DNA of 46,272 nucleotides from Clostridia bacterium (GCA_017410585.1 JAFQQM010000022.1:1-46272); one strand, 5' to 3'. Positions 8,043 through 19,094 are shown, numbered from the stretch's first letter. Numbers and translations are program-made. Notes: generated from the sequence alone by a model not told the origin.

Positions 8043-9376
8043 GTAACAACCGCGATTTTGTTGTCGGTGAGGCCGTGAAGTTCCACGCCCTCTGCCTGCA
8101 GAGCGAGGAGATGCGCCGCCAACGCATCGGTCAGCGTCTCACCTGCCAACAAAAGCGGAATACCGGGGGGATAGGCGTACACCTCGCGGGCCGCCACCCG
8201 ACCGATTGCCTCGGTCAGCGATACCCGCTCATACGGCTTGTCCGCCGCTTCGCACGGCCACATCGCCTGCGGCGGGGGCGGCGGGGGCGGCAACGCCTTG
8301 GCGGATGCCGTCGGTCGTAACCTTTCCAGCGCGTTGGCAAGGCGGTCAAAACCCTCGTCGGTATCCGCCACCGAGGTCATCGCCAGCACGTGATGTTGCC
8401 CGCTCATCTCGGTCTCAATGCGGAATTCCTGCCGCAGACGGGCGGAGAGTGCGTCGCCGTTTTCGCAGGGGATGAGCAGTTTGCCGGCGTCTCCGTCGAT
8501 GGGGCAAAGCCACGGCTTGACCCGCTCGCGGAAGGCGGTCAGCCGCCGCTCGTAGGCGGCAAACAGCGTTTCGCGCCGCGCGGTCAACAGCCGCAGACAA
8601 CGGTCGGCACCGCACAGCAACAGGTAGGAAGGACTGCTGGTCTGGTACACTGCCAGTTGATACGCCAGTTGCTCCGCGTCCACCCGATCGGAACAGCGAT
8701 GCACCACGCCGGTCTGGGTTGGGGAGGGCAGGGTCTTATGCAGACTTTGCACCACCACGTCCGCCCCCAGCGTTACCGCCGAGCGGGGAAACAGCGGCGA
8801 AAAGCCGAAATGCGCGCCGTGCGCTTCGTCCACCAGCAGGGTGGCACCGACCGCGTGGACGGCATCGGCCATGGCGGCGATATCCGACACGACCCCTTCG
8901 TAGGTGGGGGAGGTGAGAATCAGCAGTTTCGCGTCGGGATGTTCCCGCAGGGTGGCGGTCACCGTTTCGACCGACAGCCGTCCGTACACGCCGAGAGCGG
9001 CATTCCATTCGGGGACGAGCCACACCGGACGGACACCGCACAGAGCCAAGGCGTGCGCCACCGAGCGGTGGCAGTTGCGGGCAACCAGCACCGTATCGCC
9101 GCGATGGGTGCAAGCGGCGATGCCGGCCAGCAGACCGGCGGTGGAACCGCCGACCGTCAGCCACGCCTGCCGGCTACCTGCCAGACCGGCGGCGAGAGCC
9201 ATCGTCTCCGCCAGTACGCCGGTCGGATGATGCAGGTCGTCGGTATCGGGAGTTTCGGTAACGTCCAACGCCACCGGCGAGGGAGCAAACGCAAACGCGG
9301 GATTGCGCTTGTGCCCCGGCATATGGAACGGGTAGATATCGCGGGTCGTCAGTTCCTTCAGTTTGTCTTCCAGCAT
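8039..9376 (-). CDS. Short Orn/Lys/Arg decarboxylase-family PLP enzyme
   Basis: A 445-residue fold-type I PLP enzyme of the Orn/Lys/Arg decarboxylase group (SpeA/YaaO-like short form). It carries the N-terminal HMPGHKR signature near residue 18, a glycine-rich PLP phosphate site (VGGSTAG), the DEAHGAH aspartate motif, and the Schiff-base lysine in SLHKT. The C-terminal decarboxylase subdomain is present (AYPPGIPLLLAGE). It lacks the receiver-like N-terminal wing of the ~700-residue enterobacterial forms. Amino-acid substrate cannot be told; arginine or lysine decarboxylation to a polyamine is the usual role. A run of seven prolines sits before the C-terminal domain. The ATG at 9376 follows AGGTG at 6 bases; a GTG at 9385 is the alternative. 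Confidence 0.88.
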   Translation of the reverse strand: MLEDKLKELTTRDIYPFHMPGHKRNPAFAFAPSPVALDVTETPDTDDLHHPTGVLAETMALAAGLAGSRQAWLTVGGSTAGLLAGIAACTHRGDTVLVARNCHRSVAHALALCGVRPVWLVPEWNAALGVYGRLSVETVTATLREHPDAKLLILTSPTYEGVVSDIAAMADAVHAVGATLLVDEAHGAHFGFSPLFPRSAVTLGADVVVQSLHKTLPSPTQTGVVHRCSDRVDAEQLAYQLAVYQTSSPSYLLLCGADRCLRLLTARRETLFAAYERRLTAFRERVKPWLCPIDGDAGKLLIPCENGDALSARLRQEFRIETEMSGQHHVLAMTSVADTDEGFDRLANALERLRPTASAKALPPPPPPPQAMWPCEAADKPYERVSLTEAIGRVAAREVYAYPPGIPLLLAGETLTDALAAHLLALQAEGVELHGLTDNKIAVVT

Positions 9377-9394
9377 CGGTGTCACCTGCCTTTC

Positions 9395-9428
9395 AAGAAA
9401 GGGCGACCCGTCAGTTGACGGATCGCCC
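9395..9428 (-). terminator. Hairpin between prs-like gene and decarboxylase gene
   Basis: A 13-bp stem with one mismatch (9401-9413 with 9416-9428) follows the PRPP synthetase stop. The following T tract is weak, so partial read-through into the decarboxylase gene is likely. Confidence 0.6.
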
Positions 9429-9443
9429 GAGGTATTGTGCGGA

Positions 9444-10604
9444 TTATTCGCTCTTGGAAGCGCGGAACGCCGTCAACAGCGAACTGATCTTTTCGTGGGT
9501 GTCCAACAGCGCGGTGACCGACACGTCGTGGTTGAGGGTCGCGATGATGTAGGACGCGAACTTGGACATATCCACCGAGTGGTACCACGGACGGGAGAGC
9601 AACTCCGGCGTGGAATAGGTGAGGTTGGTGGAGAAGACACCGCTGATGAGCCCTTTCTCGTACGCCTCGTCAAACGCTTCCAGACCGTTGGTGAACAGAC
9701 CGTAGGTGGCATACAGGAAGATGCGGCCGGCGTTGCGGCCCTTGAGTTCGTAAGCGATATCCAGCATCGACTCGCCGGAGGAGATGATATCGTCGGCAAT
9801 AAACACGTCCATCCCCGCCACGTCGCGGCCGAGGTATTCGTGCGCCACGATGGGGTTGCGGCCGTTGACCACACGGGAGAAGTCACGGCGCTTGTAGAAC
9901 ATACCGAGGTCGAGCCCCATCACCGAAGCGTAGTAGACGTTACGCGCCATACCGCCTTCGTCGGGAGAGACGATCATCATGTGCTCGGCATCGGGACGGA
10001 TGTCGGGAATGCTGCGGAACAGGGATTTGAGCACCTGATACTGCGGCATAAAGTTGTCCAGACCGAGCAACGGCACCGCGTTCATCACGCGGGGGTCGTG
10101 CGCGTCGAAGGTGATGATGTTTTCCACACCCATCGACTGCAGTTCCTGCAGCATCCACGCGCAGTCGAGCGACTCGCGGTAGTTGCGGCGGTGCTGACGG
10201 CCGCCATAGAGAGTGGGCATAATGACGTTGATGCGGTGAGCCTTACCGGCCGCCGCTTGGATCACGCGCTTGAGATCCTGATAATGGTCGTCGGGAGACA
10301 TCATATTCTCCTTGCCGAACATTTTGTAGGTGCAGGTATAGTTGCCGACGTCGACATAGATAAACAGGTCCTTACCGCGCACGCTGCCTTCCAGCACGGC
10401 CTTGCCGTCACCGCTGGAGAAACGCGGGCATTTGTGGTGGAGGATAAAGGTATCCACTTCCACGCCGGCACTGCGCGCCCATTTCACAAGATAGTGGTCC
10501 AACTTGGCGCCGAATTCTTCCGCGCCGCGCATCACGATCAACTTCAACGGGGCGACCTGCGTCACCTGCGAGAAGATGGTGTTTGCTGTAATTTTTTCCG
10601 ACAT
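9444..10604 (-). CDS. prs: Ribose-phosphate pyrophosphokinase (PRPP synthetase), long form
   Basis: Makes 5-phosphoribosyl-1-pyrophosphate from ribose-5-phosphate and ATP for nucleotide, histidine and tryptophan synthesis. At 386 residues it is longer and more divergent than the usual ~315-residue class I enzyme. The PRPP-binding loop DVFIADDIISSGES is present, as are the catalytic flexible-loop residues (YKRRD) and a YGGRQHRR stretch. Because of the divergence, a paralogue with altered regulation is possible. The ATG at 10604 is chosen because GGGAG lies 8 bases upstream. Transcription starts from its own promoter; a small GC hairpin (10624-10639) lies in the leader. Confidence 0.85.
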   Translation of the reverse strand: MSEKITANTIFSQVTQVAPLKLIVMRGAEEFGAKLDHYLVKWARSAGVEVDTFILHHKCPRFSSGDGKAVLEGSVRGKDLFIYVDVGNYTCTYKMFGKENMMSPDDHYQDLKRVIQAAAGKAHRINVIMPTLYGGRQHRRNYRESLDCAWMLQELQSMGVENIITFDAHDPRVMNAVPLLGLDNFMPQYQVLKSLFRSIPDIRPDAEHMMIVSPDEGGMARNVYYASVMGLDLGMFYKRRDFSRVVNGRNPIVAHEYLGRDVAGMDVFIADDIISSGESMLDIAYELKGRNAGRIFLYATYGLFTNGLEAFDEAYEKGLISGVFSTNLTYSTPELLSRPWYHSVDMSKFASYIIATLNHDVSVTALLDTHEKISSLLTAFRASKSE

Positions 10605-10652
10605 CCTCAACACTCCCTATTATGACCCCGCAAAGGGGTATTTTGTAAAGTC

Positions 10653-10681
10653 AGTATACCACAAAAGCGCGCGCGTGTAAA
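10653..10681 (-). promoter_or_regulatory. Promoter of the PRPP synthetase gene
   Basis: Minus-strand TTTACA (10676-10681), 17-base spacer and TATACT (10653-10658), with the extended -10 sequence TGTGG directly before the -10. Confidence 0.75.
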
Positions 10682-10709
10682 CCCGATTTTGCGTATTTTT
10701 TGTTCTTTT

Positions 10710-11948
10710 TTATTGCTTTTCTGCCGCTTTGCGCATTTTTCGGACAGCGGCGTACACGCCGATGCCCGCTAACGGGAACAGCATCCCCACCAGCAGACCG
10801 AGTTTCATGCCCAACTGATCGGGGGTGAGGGAGAGGTCGGCGGCCAGTTGCGACAGCGCCGGCGTTGCCAGCGCAAGGTCAGCGATACTGCCGACCAACT
10901 GCGGCCCGACCGAAGCGCCGAGGTCGCCGCCGGCGGCCATCATCGCAAACACGAACACGCCGCCGTCGGGGAAGCGGTCGGAAGCGACGATGAGACTGCC
11001 CGGCCACATCATCGACACGCAAAAACCGGTCAGCGCACAGGCCAGCAGACCCAAAATCGGCCACGAAGTGAGTGCGGCGGTCAGGTAGCAGAGGGTGGCA
11101 CCCACCGCTCCCCAAAACAGCGCCCGACCGATGTTTTTACCAATCTTGGCGTACAGCGTCCGTCCGATGCCGAGGGTGGCGCCAAACAGCGCCACGCCGA
11201 ACACGTCGCCCCACACCTTCGGGATACCGAGCGCCTGCTCCAGATAACTGCTGCTCCATTGCGCCATCGTGACCTCGGCGGCACCGCCCAAAAAGATGGC
11301 GACCACACACAGCCACAGCGTTTTGTTTTTCATAAATTCCAACACGCGGGAGACGCGTTCGGGGGTTTCCATCGGCGGGATGTCGGTGCCGGCATACAGC
11401 ACGGCAGAGACGGCGGGAATGATGGCCGACAGCATCGGCAACCACATCCAGTTTTCCGAGCCGAAGCCCCACAAAAACAGCGTAAACAGCGGGATGACCG
11501 CCACCACGCCCCAAGCGTACACGGAATGCAGTTTGCTCATCTCGCGGTCGGGGTCTTCTGCCGGAATGGCGGCAATGACCGGACTGATGAGTACCTCTGC
11601 CAAGCCGGAGGCGGCGGAGGAAACCACCGTCCCGAGCACCAAGCCGAGGTAGATCTGTTGCGGGAACAAAAACGGGGTCGCGCCCAGCAGGAGCAGACCG
11701 ACCGCGCCGATGATCGGCATCGCCCGCACGGTGGCGGGGATGTTGAATTTGTGGGAGAAGAAGGAGAAGATGAGGTCCACCGTCAACTGGGTGGTGAAAT
11801 TGATAAGCACCAGCAATCCCAGTTGGGAATAGGAGATGCCGTATAACGAGCGGAGGGTCAAAAATAACACCGGCGTCAGGTTGCCGATGACCGACATGGT
11901 GACGTTACCGGTGTAGCAGGCGAGTTTTAAACGGGTATAGGATCTCAT
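10710..11948 (-). CDS. Major facilitator superfamily transporter
   Basis: A 412-residue membrane protein with about 12 hydrophobic segments in two halves, typical of MFS permeases. The N-terminus (YTRLKLACYTGNVTMSVIGNLTPVLFLTL) and a cytoplasmic RRV..MKNK loop between the halves fit a sugar or drug antiporter/symporter class, but the substrate cannot be read. The start is the ATG at 11948, which follows GAGGTG by 7 bases; seven more upstream codons are open but have no ribosome site. It lies just downstream of the beta-mannosidase gene but has its own promoter, so a role in taking up mannosides is only a guess. Confidence 0.85.
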   Translation of the reverse strand: MRSYTRLKLACYTGNVTMSVIGNLTPVLFLTLRSLYGISYSQLGLLVLINFTTQLTVDLIFSFFSHKFNIPATVRAMPIIGAVGLLLLGATPFLFPQQIYLGLVLGTVVSSAASGLAEVLISPVIAAIPAEDPDREMSKLHSVYAWGVVAVIPLFTLFLWGFGSENWMWLPMLSAIIPAVSAVLYAGTDIPPMETPERVSRVLEFMKNKTLWLCVVAIFLGGAAEVTMAQWSSSYLEQALGIPKVWGDVFGVALFGATLGIGRTLYAKIGKNIGRALFWGAVGATLCYLTAALTSWPILGLLACALTGFCVSMMWPGSLIVASDRFPDGGVFVFAMMAAGGDLGASVGPQLVGSIADLALATPALSQLAADLSLTPDQLGMKLGLLVGMLFPLAGIGVYAAVRKMRKAAEKQ

Positions 11949-11980
11949 AGGGAAACACCTCAAAAACAAAAGTCGCCGCT

Positions 11981-12008
11981 ATTATACCACAAGGGCGGAA
12001 AAAAGCAA
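11981..12008 (-). promoter_or_regulatory. Promoter of the MFS transporter gene
   Basis: Minus-strand TTGCTT (12003-12008), 16-base spacer and TATAAT (11981-11986), with TGTGG before the -10. The -35 box overlaps the T tract of the upstream terminator. Confidence 0.75.
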
Positions 12009-12038
12009 GTCCCTGCGCCGAAAAAATCGGCGCAGGGA
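11997..12038 (-). terminator. Terminator of the beta-mannosidase gene
   Basis: A 12-bp stem (12010-12021 with 12027-12038) and a downstream minus-strand T tract (CTTGCTTTTTT). Confidence 0.85.
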
Positions 12039-12046
12039 CAGAAAGA

Positions 12047-14467
12047 TCAGCGGATATCGTACACACTGCGGACGGCGGGCGTTTCGGCCGCCTCACCGCG
12101 CAGGATCTTGACACGCTTTTCACCGGCGTGCATATCGAAGTAGTTGTCCGACAGCAGGGTGTCCGCACCGGCGAGGATCTCGACACTGCGGGCATAGGCG
12201 TCGGCGGTGACCACCATCTCGTCCCCTTCCACACGGACTTGCAGATGCGGGTCGATAAAGTGGAAGTGCTTGGGCGCGCAGAACAGCACGCTGCCTTCGC
12301 CTACCAACCGGCCGCCTTCATCGCGGAGTTCGTAGGCGTAGTAGCAATCGTAGGTCGCCTGCTCGGAGAAATCCTGCTCCGGCAGCCACACCGCCGACAG
12401 CGGCGGGCAGAGCACGTCAAACGAGCCCTCGGCGATGACCGAAGCATCGGAACGGCGCAACGTCCAGAAGGCGGTGCCCTTAAACTCGTTCATCGTTTCG
12501 TTGCTGACGTTCAGATGCGCGGATTTCTTGAGTTTGAGCGCCTGCGCGTTGACGTCGGTATCCTGCGACAGGATGCCTTCCTCATGGCAGGAGATGAGCA
12601 CCGGTGCATAGAAACGCTTTTCATAGTAATGCAGGGCCTTCCAACGGCCGTAGTAGTCGATGCTCGACCACGAAGCCACCGGCCAGCAATCGTTCAACTG
12701 CCAGATGATGGTACCCATACAGTGACCGCGATGGCGGCGCCAATGTTCCACACCATACTGCATCGCCTGCGCCTGCAGTAACTGGGAAGCGTAGACGAGG
12801 TTGGTCAGTTGAGCGGGATACAGATACATCTGGGACAGATAGTTGACGATCCGGCCGTTGGCGCTGCTGTTACGCTGATGCTTTTCCATCACGTAGGAGA
12901 AGACGTTGCGGTCTTCCGGCAAGGTGAAACTCTCGATGGTCTCCATACAGGGGAAACTCTGGAAACCGAACTCCGACGCAAAGCGGAACAGATAGTGGCG
13001 GTAGTCGGTGAACGGCTTCAATCCGTGCCACACGTCCCAGTAATGGGCGTCACCGCGGGAGATGCAACGCGGATCGTCGTAGGTAACGCCGGTGGACGGC
13101 GAGGACGGCCAGTAGAAGGTGGTCGGGTCTTCCTCTTTCAGCACCTTCGGCAACAGATAATCGAAGATCTTTACGTAATCGTTCTTTTGCGCGACGGTGT
13201 TGGGGCGACCGTACATGACCGATTCTTCCACCTCGTTGTTGCCGCACCACAGCGCCAGCGACGGATGATGGCGCAACCGGCGGATATTATCGCGGAATTC
13301 CGCCACGATACTCCGCTCGAAATCCTCGGTAAGGTTGTAGACGGCGCAGGCGAACATAAAGTCCTGCCATACCAGCAGACCGAGTTCGTCGCAGAGGTCG
13401 TAGAAATAGTCGTGGGGATAGATGCCGCCGCCCCAGACGCGGACGCAGTTGTAGTTGGCGGCTTTGGCATCCTCCAGCAACCGGCGGGAACGCGCGGGAT
13501 TGGCGCGGGAAAGCAGGTTATCTTCGGGAATGTAGTTGGCACCCATAGCGAAGATCTTGGTACCGTTGACGCAGAAGGTGAAGCACTCGCCCCACTCGTC
13601 TTTTTCGTTGAGGACGCGCATGGTCCGCAGACCGATGCGGCGGGTCCACTCGTCCAGACCGTCACCCAGCGTGACGCTGACGGTGTACAGCGGCTGTTCG
13701 CCGTAACCGTTGGGCCACCACAGCGACGGGTTCGGAACGATGATGCTTGCCTTCGCACCGGTGGCGGTAAAGGTGGTGCCGTCCGGTGCGGTGACCGTGA
13801 CCGAAACCGGCGCCGAGCCGGTGATCTCGGTGATACGGGTATCGATATCCAGCGCCACCGCGCCGTTTTCGTGGTGCTGTACCACGTACACGTCACGGAT
13901 GCGGGCCGTGTCGATGCCCAACAAAGAGATGTTCCGCCAGATGCCTGCATCCGGCAGACGGGGACCCCAGTCCCAACCGAACATACAGTGCGCTTTGCGG
14001 ATGAGCGGGTAGCCTTCCAACGGGTCAAACGTGCCGACCGCCGGATTTTCCGCAAACGCCTTGCGGATGAATTTGGTGGGGGAGGCGAAGGTGACCGTGA
14101 TGGTGTTTTCCCCTTCGCAAAGCACCGCTTTGACGTCGAATTCCCAAGTGCGATGCATGTTGTCGGCGGTGCCGACCACGGTGCCGTTGACCGACAGGGT
14201 GGCCAGCGTATCCAGACCGTCGCAATGCAACACCACGCAGTCGGAGTCAAGCAACTCTGCCGGAACCTCAAACACGCGGGAATAGGTGAAGTCGTTTTCC
14301 ATCAACGGGAACACCCGATTTTCGTTATCACGGTAGAACGGGTCACCGATCAAACCGGCGTTTAACAGATCGTTATAGACCGAGCCGGGGACGGTGGCGG
14401 CCACGTTTTCGTAGCCGGCGGCGATACAATCCAATCGCCAACTGCCGTTTAAGGACAAGGTTTTCAT
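12047..14467 (-). CDS. GH2 beta-mannosidase
   Basis: An 806-residue intracellular glycoside hydrolase of family 2, beta-mannosidase type; it releases mannose from the non-reducing end of beta-mannosides such as mannan fragments. The N-terminal sugar-binding domain (LNGSWRL, VPGSVYNDLL), the beta-sandwich, and the TIM barrel are all present. The acid/base glutamate is E412 in WCGNNEVEE, and the nucleophile is likely E499 in FASEFGFQ. The sequence MFGWDWGPRLPDAGIW is typical of beta-mannosidases rather than beta-galactosidases. There is no signal peptide, so it acts on imported oligosaccharides. The ATG at 14467 follows AAGGAGG by 8 bases. Confidence 0.92.
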   Translation of the reverse strand: MKTLSLNGSWRLDCIAAGYENVAATVPGSVYNDLLNAGLIGDPFYRDNENRVFPLMENDFTYSRVFEVPAELLDSDCVVLHCDGLDTLATLSVNGTVVGTADNMHRTWEFDVKAVLCEGENTITVTFASPTKFIRKAFAENPAVGTFDPLEGYPLIRKAHCMFGWDWGPRLPDAGIWRNISLLGIDTARIRDVYVVQHHENGAVALDIDTRITEITGSAPVSVTVTAPDGTTFTATGAKASIIVPNPSLWWPNGYGEQPLYTVSVTLGDGLDEWTRRIGLRTMRVLNEKDEWGECFTFCVNGTKIFAMGANYIPEDNLLSRANPARSRRLLEDAKAANYNCVRVWGGGIYPHDYFYDLCDELGLLVWQDFMFACAVYNLTEDFERSIVAEFRDNIRRLRHHPSLALWCGNNEVEESVMYGRPNTVAQKNDYVKIFDYLLPKVLKEEDPTTFYWPSSPSTGVTYDDPRCISRGDAHYWDVWHGLKPFTDYRHYLFRFASEFGFQSFPCMETIESFTLPEDRNVFSYVMEKHQRNSSANGRIVNYLSQMYLYPAQLTNLVYASQLLQAQAMQYGVEHWRRHRGHCMGTIIWQLNDCWPVASWSSIDYYGRWKALHYYEKRFYAPVLISCHEEGILSQDTDVNAQALKLKKSAHLNVSNETMNEFKGTAFWTLRRSDASVIAEGSFDVLCPPLSAVWLPEQDFSEQATYDCYYAYELRDEGGRLVGEGSVLFCAPKHFHFIDPHLQVRVEGDEMVVTADAYARSVEILAGADTLLSDNYFDMHAGEKRVKILRGEAAETPAVRSVYDIR

Positions 14468-14488
14468 GGCAAAAGCCTCCTTCAAAAT

Positions 14489-14506
14489 CGCCCGTCAAAA
14501 CGGGCG
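14489..14506. promoter_or_regulatory. Inverted repeat in the beta-mannosidase leader
   Basis: CGCCCGT and ACGGGCG arms with a 4-base CAAA spacer lie between the promoter and the ribosome site. This could be an operator or a leader hairpin; no T tract follows. Confidence 0.4.
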
Positions 14507-14520
14507 GTCGTGTTGAGGCC

Positions 14521-14549
14521 AGTATAGCATACGGAAATCGAAAAGTAAA
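14521..14549 (-). promoter_or_regulatory. Promoter of the beta-mannosidase gene
   Basis: Minus-strand TTTACT (14544-14549), 17-base spacer and TATACT (14521-14526). The -35 box is imperfect. Confidence 0.6.
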
Positions 14550-14612
14550 CCGATTCCATAAAAAACAATCAATATGGATATAAATAAAAAGAGTCATAAC
14601 GATTCTATAAGG

Positions 14613-14645
14613 AATCTTCATGACTCATCATGACTCATGAAGATT
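14613..14645. repeat. 33-bp inverted repeat upstream of the AT-rich gene
   Basis: Two 16-base arms around one central base (14613-14628, 14630-14645) match with one mismatch; ATGACTCAT-type words recur inside. It lies 43 bases before the -10 of the next gene. It could be an operator, or the scar edge of the foreign segment. Its position does not fit a terminator for any neighbouring gene. Confidence 0.55.
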
Positions 14646-14664
14646 GGATCATTTTAAAAAATCA

Positions 14665-14693
14665 TTGTAAATTATAAGGTTTTTTGCTATAAT
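14665..14693 (+). promoter_or_regulatory. Promoter of the AT-rich foreign gene
   Basis: TTGTAA (14665-14670), 17-base spacer and TATAAT (14688-14693), 47 bases before the ATG. Confidence 0.7.
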
Positions 14694-14740
14694 GTGGTTA
14701 GCGTAAATAATGAATATATAAACTTATGGGAGGAACTGTA

Positions 14741-15646
14741 ATGAATTTATTTGATTTTTTTCGAACAAAAAAGACGGGTGATTTAGATAAAAGAACGGCT
14801 AAGAACAACTCAAACGATTTGAGAAATCCATCCAACTTTTTTGCATATCTTGGCTCTTCTATGAATGAATTATGGCAAAATATTGTTGAAGGTGAAAATG
14901 AGGCTGTAGATATTTTTTGCGAATATAAACGGTTTGGCAATTCACTTTTAAGACAATATTCTAATATAGATTTTCGGCGTCAAATAGAAGATTTTACTAT
15001 TGGCGAACTGATGTACTTATATTGTTTGGAGTTTGATAAAGATATTTATATATCAAAATCATACGATTTGACTGATGTTGTTTTGTTGAGCCACCACAAA
15101 TATGAAGAATTAATTCTAAAACTGACCGACAATGAGCGAACATATATAACAGAATTTAAAAATTATATAGATAATAATATTAAACGATTGTGTTCATCTG
15201 TGTCAATCAGAAGATTCGGTGTTGATTTTGTAAAAACAACATTACCTGTAAATACTTTAGAATGCGTTAAATACCACCAATTTCTCGCAGACGCCGATAT
15301 GAACGGAACTTATAACCATGGAGATAAATGGAATCGAATATCTAATGCCCCCATAATTGGATATTTTGGAGAAATCACAAAACAAGACAATCCTTTGATT
15401 TTGATTAGTATTGAGCATATTGATGCTTTGGTGTTGGATTATATTTGTTATGCCACAATTACACTTCCTACATTAGATATGGACAGAGTGTTGGCATATA
15501 GAAATCCAAATACAAATAAGAATGTTATTATGACAATAGATGAAAAATTAGGCGATGGAGCAAGTGTATTCGCAGATAAAGCAATAACCGATATGAATAG
15601 CGCTGCGTTTAGACAATGGGTACGGATTGGAATGAAAGCGAAATAA
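14741..15646 (+). CDS. Hypothetical protein of foreign composition
   Basis: A 301-residue soluble protein I do not recognise. There is no signal peptide and no clear membrane segment. The sequence is acidic and rich in Asn, Ile, Lys and Phe; its codons are strongly AT-biased while all long neighbours are GC-biased. That contrast, the lone plus-strand position inside a minus-strand block, and the inverted repeat upstream point to horizontal transfer. The C-terminal half has a strand-rich stretch (RISNAPIIGYFGEIT, PLILISIEHIDALVLDYICYATITL). The ATG at 14741 follows GGAGG by 7 bases. It ends 45 bases before a bidirectional terminator shared with rpsI. No function is offered. Confidence 0.8.
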   Translation: MNLFDFFRTKKTGDLDKRTAKNNSNDLRNPSNFFAYLGSSMNELWQNIVEGENEAVDIFCEYKRFGNSLLRQYSNIDFRRQIEDFTIGELMYLYCLEFDKDIYISKSYDLTDVVLLSHHKYEELILKLTDNERTYITEFKNYIDNNIKRLCSSVSIRRFGVDFVKTTLPVNTLECVKYHQFLADADMNGTYNHGDKWNRISNAPIIGYFGEITKQDNPLILISIEHIDALVLDYICYATITLPTLDMDRVLAYRNPNTNKNVIMTIDEKLGDGASVFADKAITDMNSAAFRQWVRIGMKAK

Positions 15647-15688
15647 CTTGCACCAAGTTTGCACCAAAGCAAAAAACAAGGCAAAAGT

Positions 15689-15724
15689 AAAACCCCGAAA
15701 CCAAAGATGGTTTCGGGGTTTTTG
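15689..15724. terminator. Bidirectional terminator
   Basis: A 13-14-bp stem around the loop AAGA, flanked by A on the left and T on the right, between the convergent foreign gene and rpsI. Confidence 0.85.
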
Positions 15725-15745
15725 AATGTTCTGTAAGATAAGTGA

Positions 15746-16150
15746 TCAGCGCTTGGAGAACTGCGGCGCACGACGGGCACCCTTCAAGCCGTACTTCTTA
15801 CGCTCCTTCATACGCGGATCGCGGGTGAGGAAGCCGGCCTTTTTCAGTTCCGGACGGAGCGCGCCGTCCTCGTACTGCAGCAGGGCACGGGAGACACCGT
15901 GGCGGATGGCGCCGGCCTGACCGGACACACCGCCGCCGACAACGCGGCACTCGATGTCAAATTTCTCCGCCAGACCGGTCAGAGCCAGCGGCTGACGGAC
16001 GATGAGTTTCAGGGTCTCCAGACCAAAGTAGTCGTCGATATCGCGGCCATTGATCTTGATGCTGCCGTTACCGGCATACAGACGGACGCGGGCCACAGAA
16101 CTCTTGCGGCGGCCGGTGCCGTAGAAATACGGTCTCTTATTGTATTCCAT
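15746..16150 (-). CDS. rpsI: 30S ribosomal protein S9
   Basis: A 134-residue S9 protein of the small ribosomal subunit. The N-terminal [14 protein letters not shown] and the C-terminal basic tail ending FSKR, which reaches the P-site tRNA, are both present. The start is the ATG at 16150, with AGGAGGG 8 bases before it. It follows rplM by 14 bases in the usual L13-S9 operon. Confidence 0.97.
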   Translation of the reverse strand: MEYNKRPYFYGTGRRKSSVARVRLYAGNGSIKINGRDIDDYFGLETLKLIVRQPLALTGLAEKFDIECRVVGGGVSGQAGAIRHGVSRALLQYEDGALRPELKKAGFLTRDPRMKERKKYGLKGARRAPQFSKR

Positions 16151-16164
16151 CGTCAATACCCTCC

Positions 16165-16593
16165 TTACAGTTCGTACGCAACCGGCTTCTGCGCGGCATG
16201 CTCGTGCTCCGCACCGGCATAGGTGCGCAGACGGGTAGCGGCGGTACGGCCGATCGAGTTGTGCGGGAGCATGCCACCCACGGCAAGATCCATCGCTTTG
16301 GTCGGGTTCTTCGCCATCAGGGTCTTGTACTGGACGGACTTCAGACCGCCGACGTAACCCGAATGATGATGATAGAATTTGTTTTCCAGTTTGTTGCCGG
16401 TCAGCACAGCCTTCTCGCAGTTAATGATGATGACGTGGTCACCGCAGTCAACGTGGGGGGTGAAGGTGGGCTTGTTTTTACCGCGCAGCAGGGTGGCGGC
16501 GACAGCGGCCACGCGACCGAGCGGCTTGCCGGCGGCATCAATGACATACCAATTGCGGCTGACTTCAGCCGGTTTCTGCATAAACGTAGACAT
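16165..16593 (-). CDS. rplM: 50S ribosomal protein L13
   Basis: A 142-residue L13 protein of the large ribosomal subunit, recognisable by [16 protein letters not shown], the [14 protein letters not shown] stretch and the MLPHNSIGR motif. The start is the ATG at 16593; AGGAGG lies upstream with an 11-base spacing, and upstream in-frame codons fall in the promoter. It leads the two-gene L13-S9 operon. Confidence 0.97.
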   Translation of the reverse strand: MSTFMQKPAEVSRNWYVIDAAGKPLGRVAAVAATLLRGKNKPTFTPHVDCGDHVIIINCEKAVLTGNKLENKFYHHHSGYVGGLKSVQYKTLMAKNPTKAMDLAVGGMLPHNSIGRTAATRLRTYAGAEHEHAAQKPVAYEL

Positions 16594-16649
16594 TGAAACA
16601 TTTACCTCCTGTTTCGTATTTTTATCGCATACTTTTTGACGCAAGTGTG

Positions 16650-16678
16650 ATGATACCACAAGCCGCCGCCGATGTCAA
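16650..16678 (-). promoter_or_regulatory. Promoter of rplM-rpsI
   Basis: Minus-strand TTGACA (16673-16678), 17-base spacer and TATCAT (16650-16655), with the extended -10 TGTGG. Confidence 0.8.
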
Positions 16679-16854
16679 CACTTTTTTTGCAAATTTTCAT
16701 TTAGGAATATCAAACCTCCGTTTTTCTCGTTTTTTCTCGTCCGCAGACCTCTTTTTCTCGTTTTCGATTTTATGAAATTTCGGCGAGTTGCTGCTACACC
16801 GTAGGGCGGGGGCGGGCATCGCCGTAGGGTTTTGCGAAAACTTACGGTAGCCGC

Positions 16855-16990
16855 AAGGCCCCCTTGCCTAAAGGGGGCTGGCAACCGTAGGTTGACTGGG
16901 GGATACTGCCGCTTTGCGGCAGATCGCCCAAAGGGCGATTATCCCTCCACCGCCTAACGGCGGTCCCCCTCCCTCTAGGCGAGGGAGGCT
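16855..16990 (+). repeat. REP-like intergenic repeat, copy A
   Basis: A string of short GC-rich hairpins: a GCCCCCTT.AAGGGGGC stem, a GTAGGTTGACTGGGGGA stretch, GCCGCTTTGCGGC, CGCCCAAAGGGCG, CCGCCTAACGGCGG, and a CCTCCC.GGGAGG stem. The same order of motifs occurs at 31218-31360 and, inverted, at 46134-46246. It fills most of the 520-base gap between rplM and ligA. The rest of the gap (16680-16854) shows only a short direct repeat of CGTAGGG and no gene. Confidence 0.75.
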
Positions 16991-17056
16991 TTCGGGCGGC
17001 CGGTTGCCGCCCCTGCGGTTGACGCGATTTTCCGGTGAAATTTCTTTGAAAACCCG

Positions 17057-17085
17057 TTGCGAGTTCGGTTCACTTATGGTATACT
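17057..17085 (+). promoter_or_regulatory. Promoter of ligA
   Basis: TTGCGA (17057-17062), 17-base spacer and TATACT (17080-17085), with TATGG before the -10. It closely resembles the palindromic promoter at 133-176. Confidence 0.75.
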
Positions 17086-17087
17086 AA

Positions 17088-19094
<2,007 letters not shown>

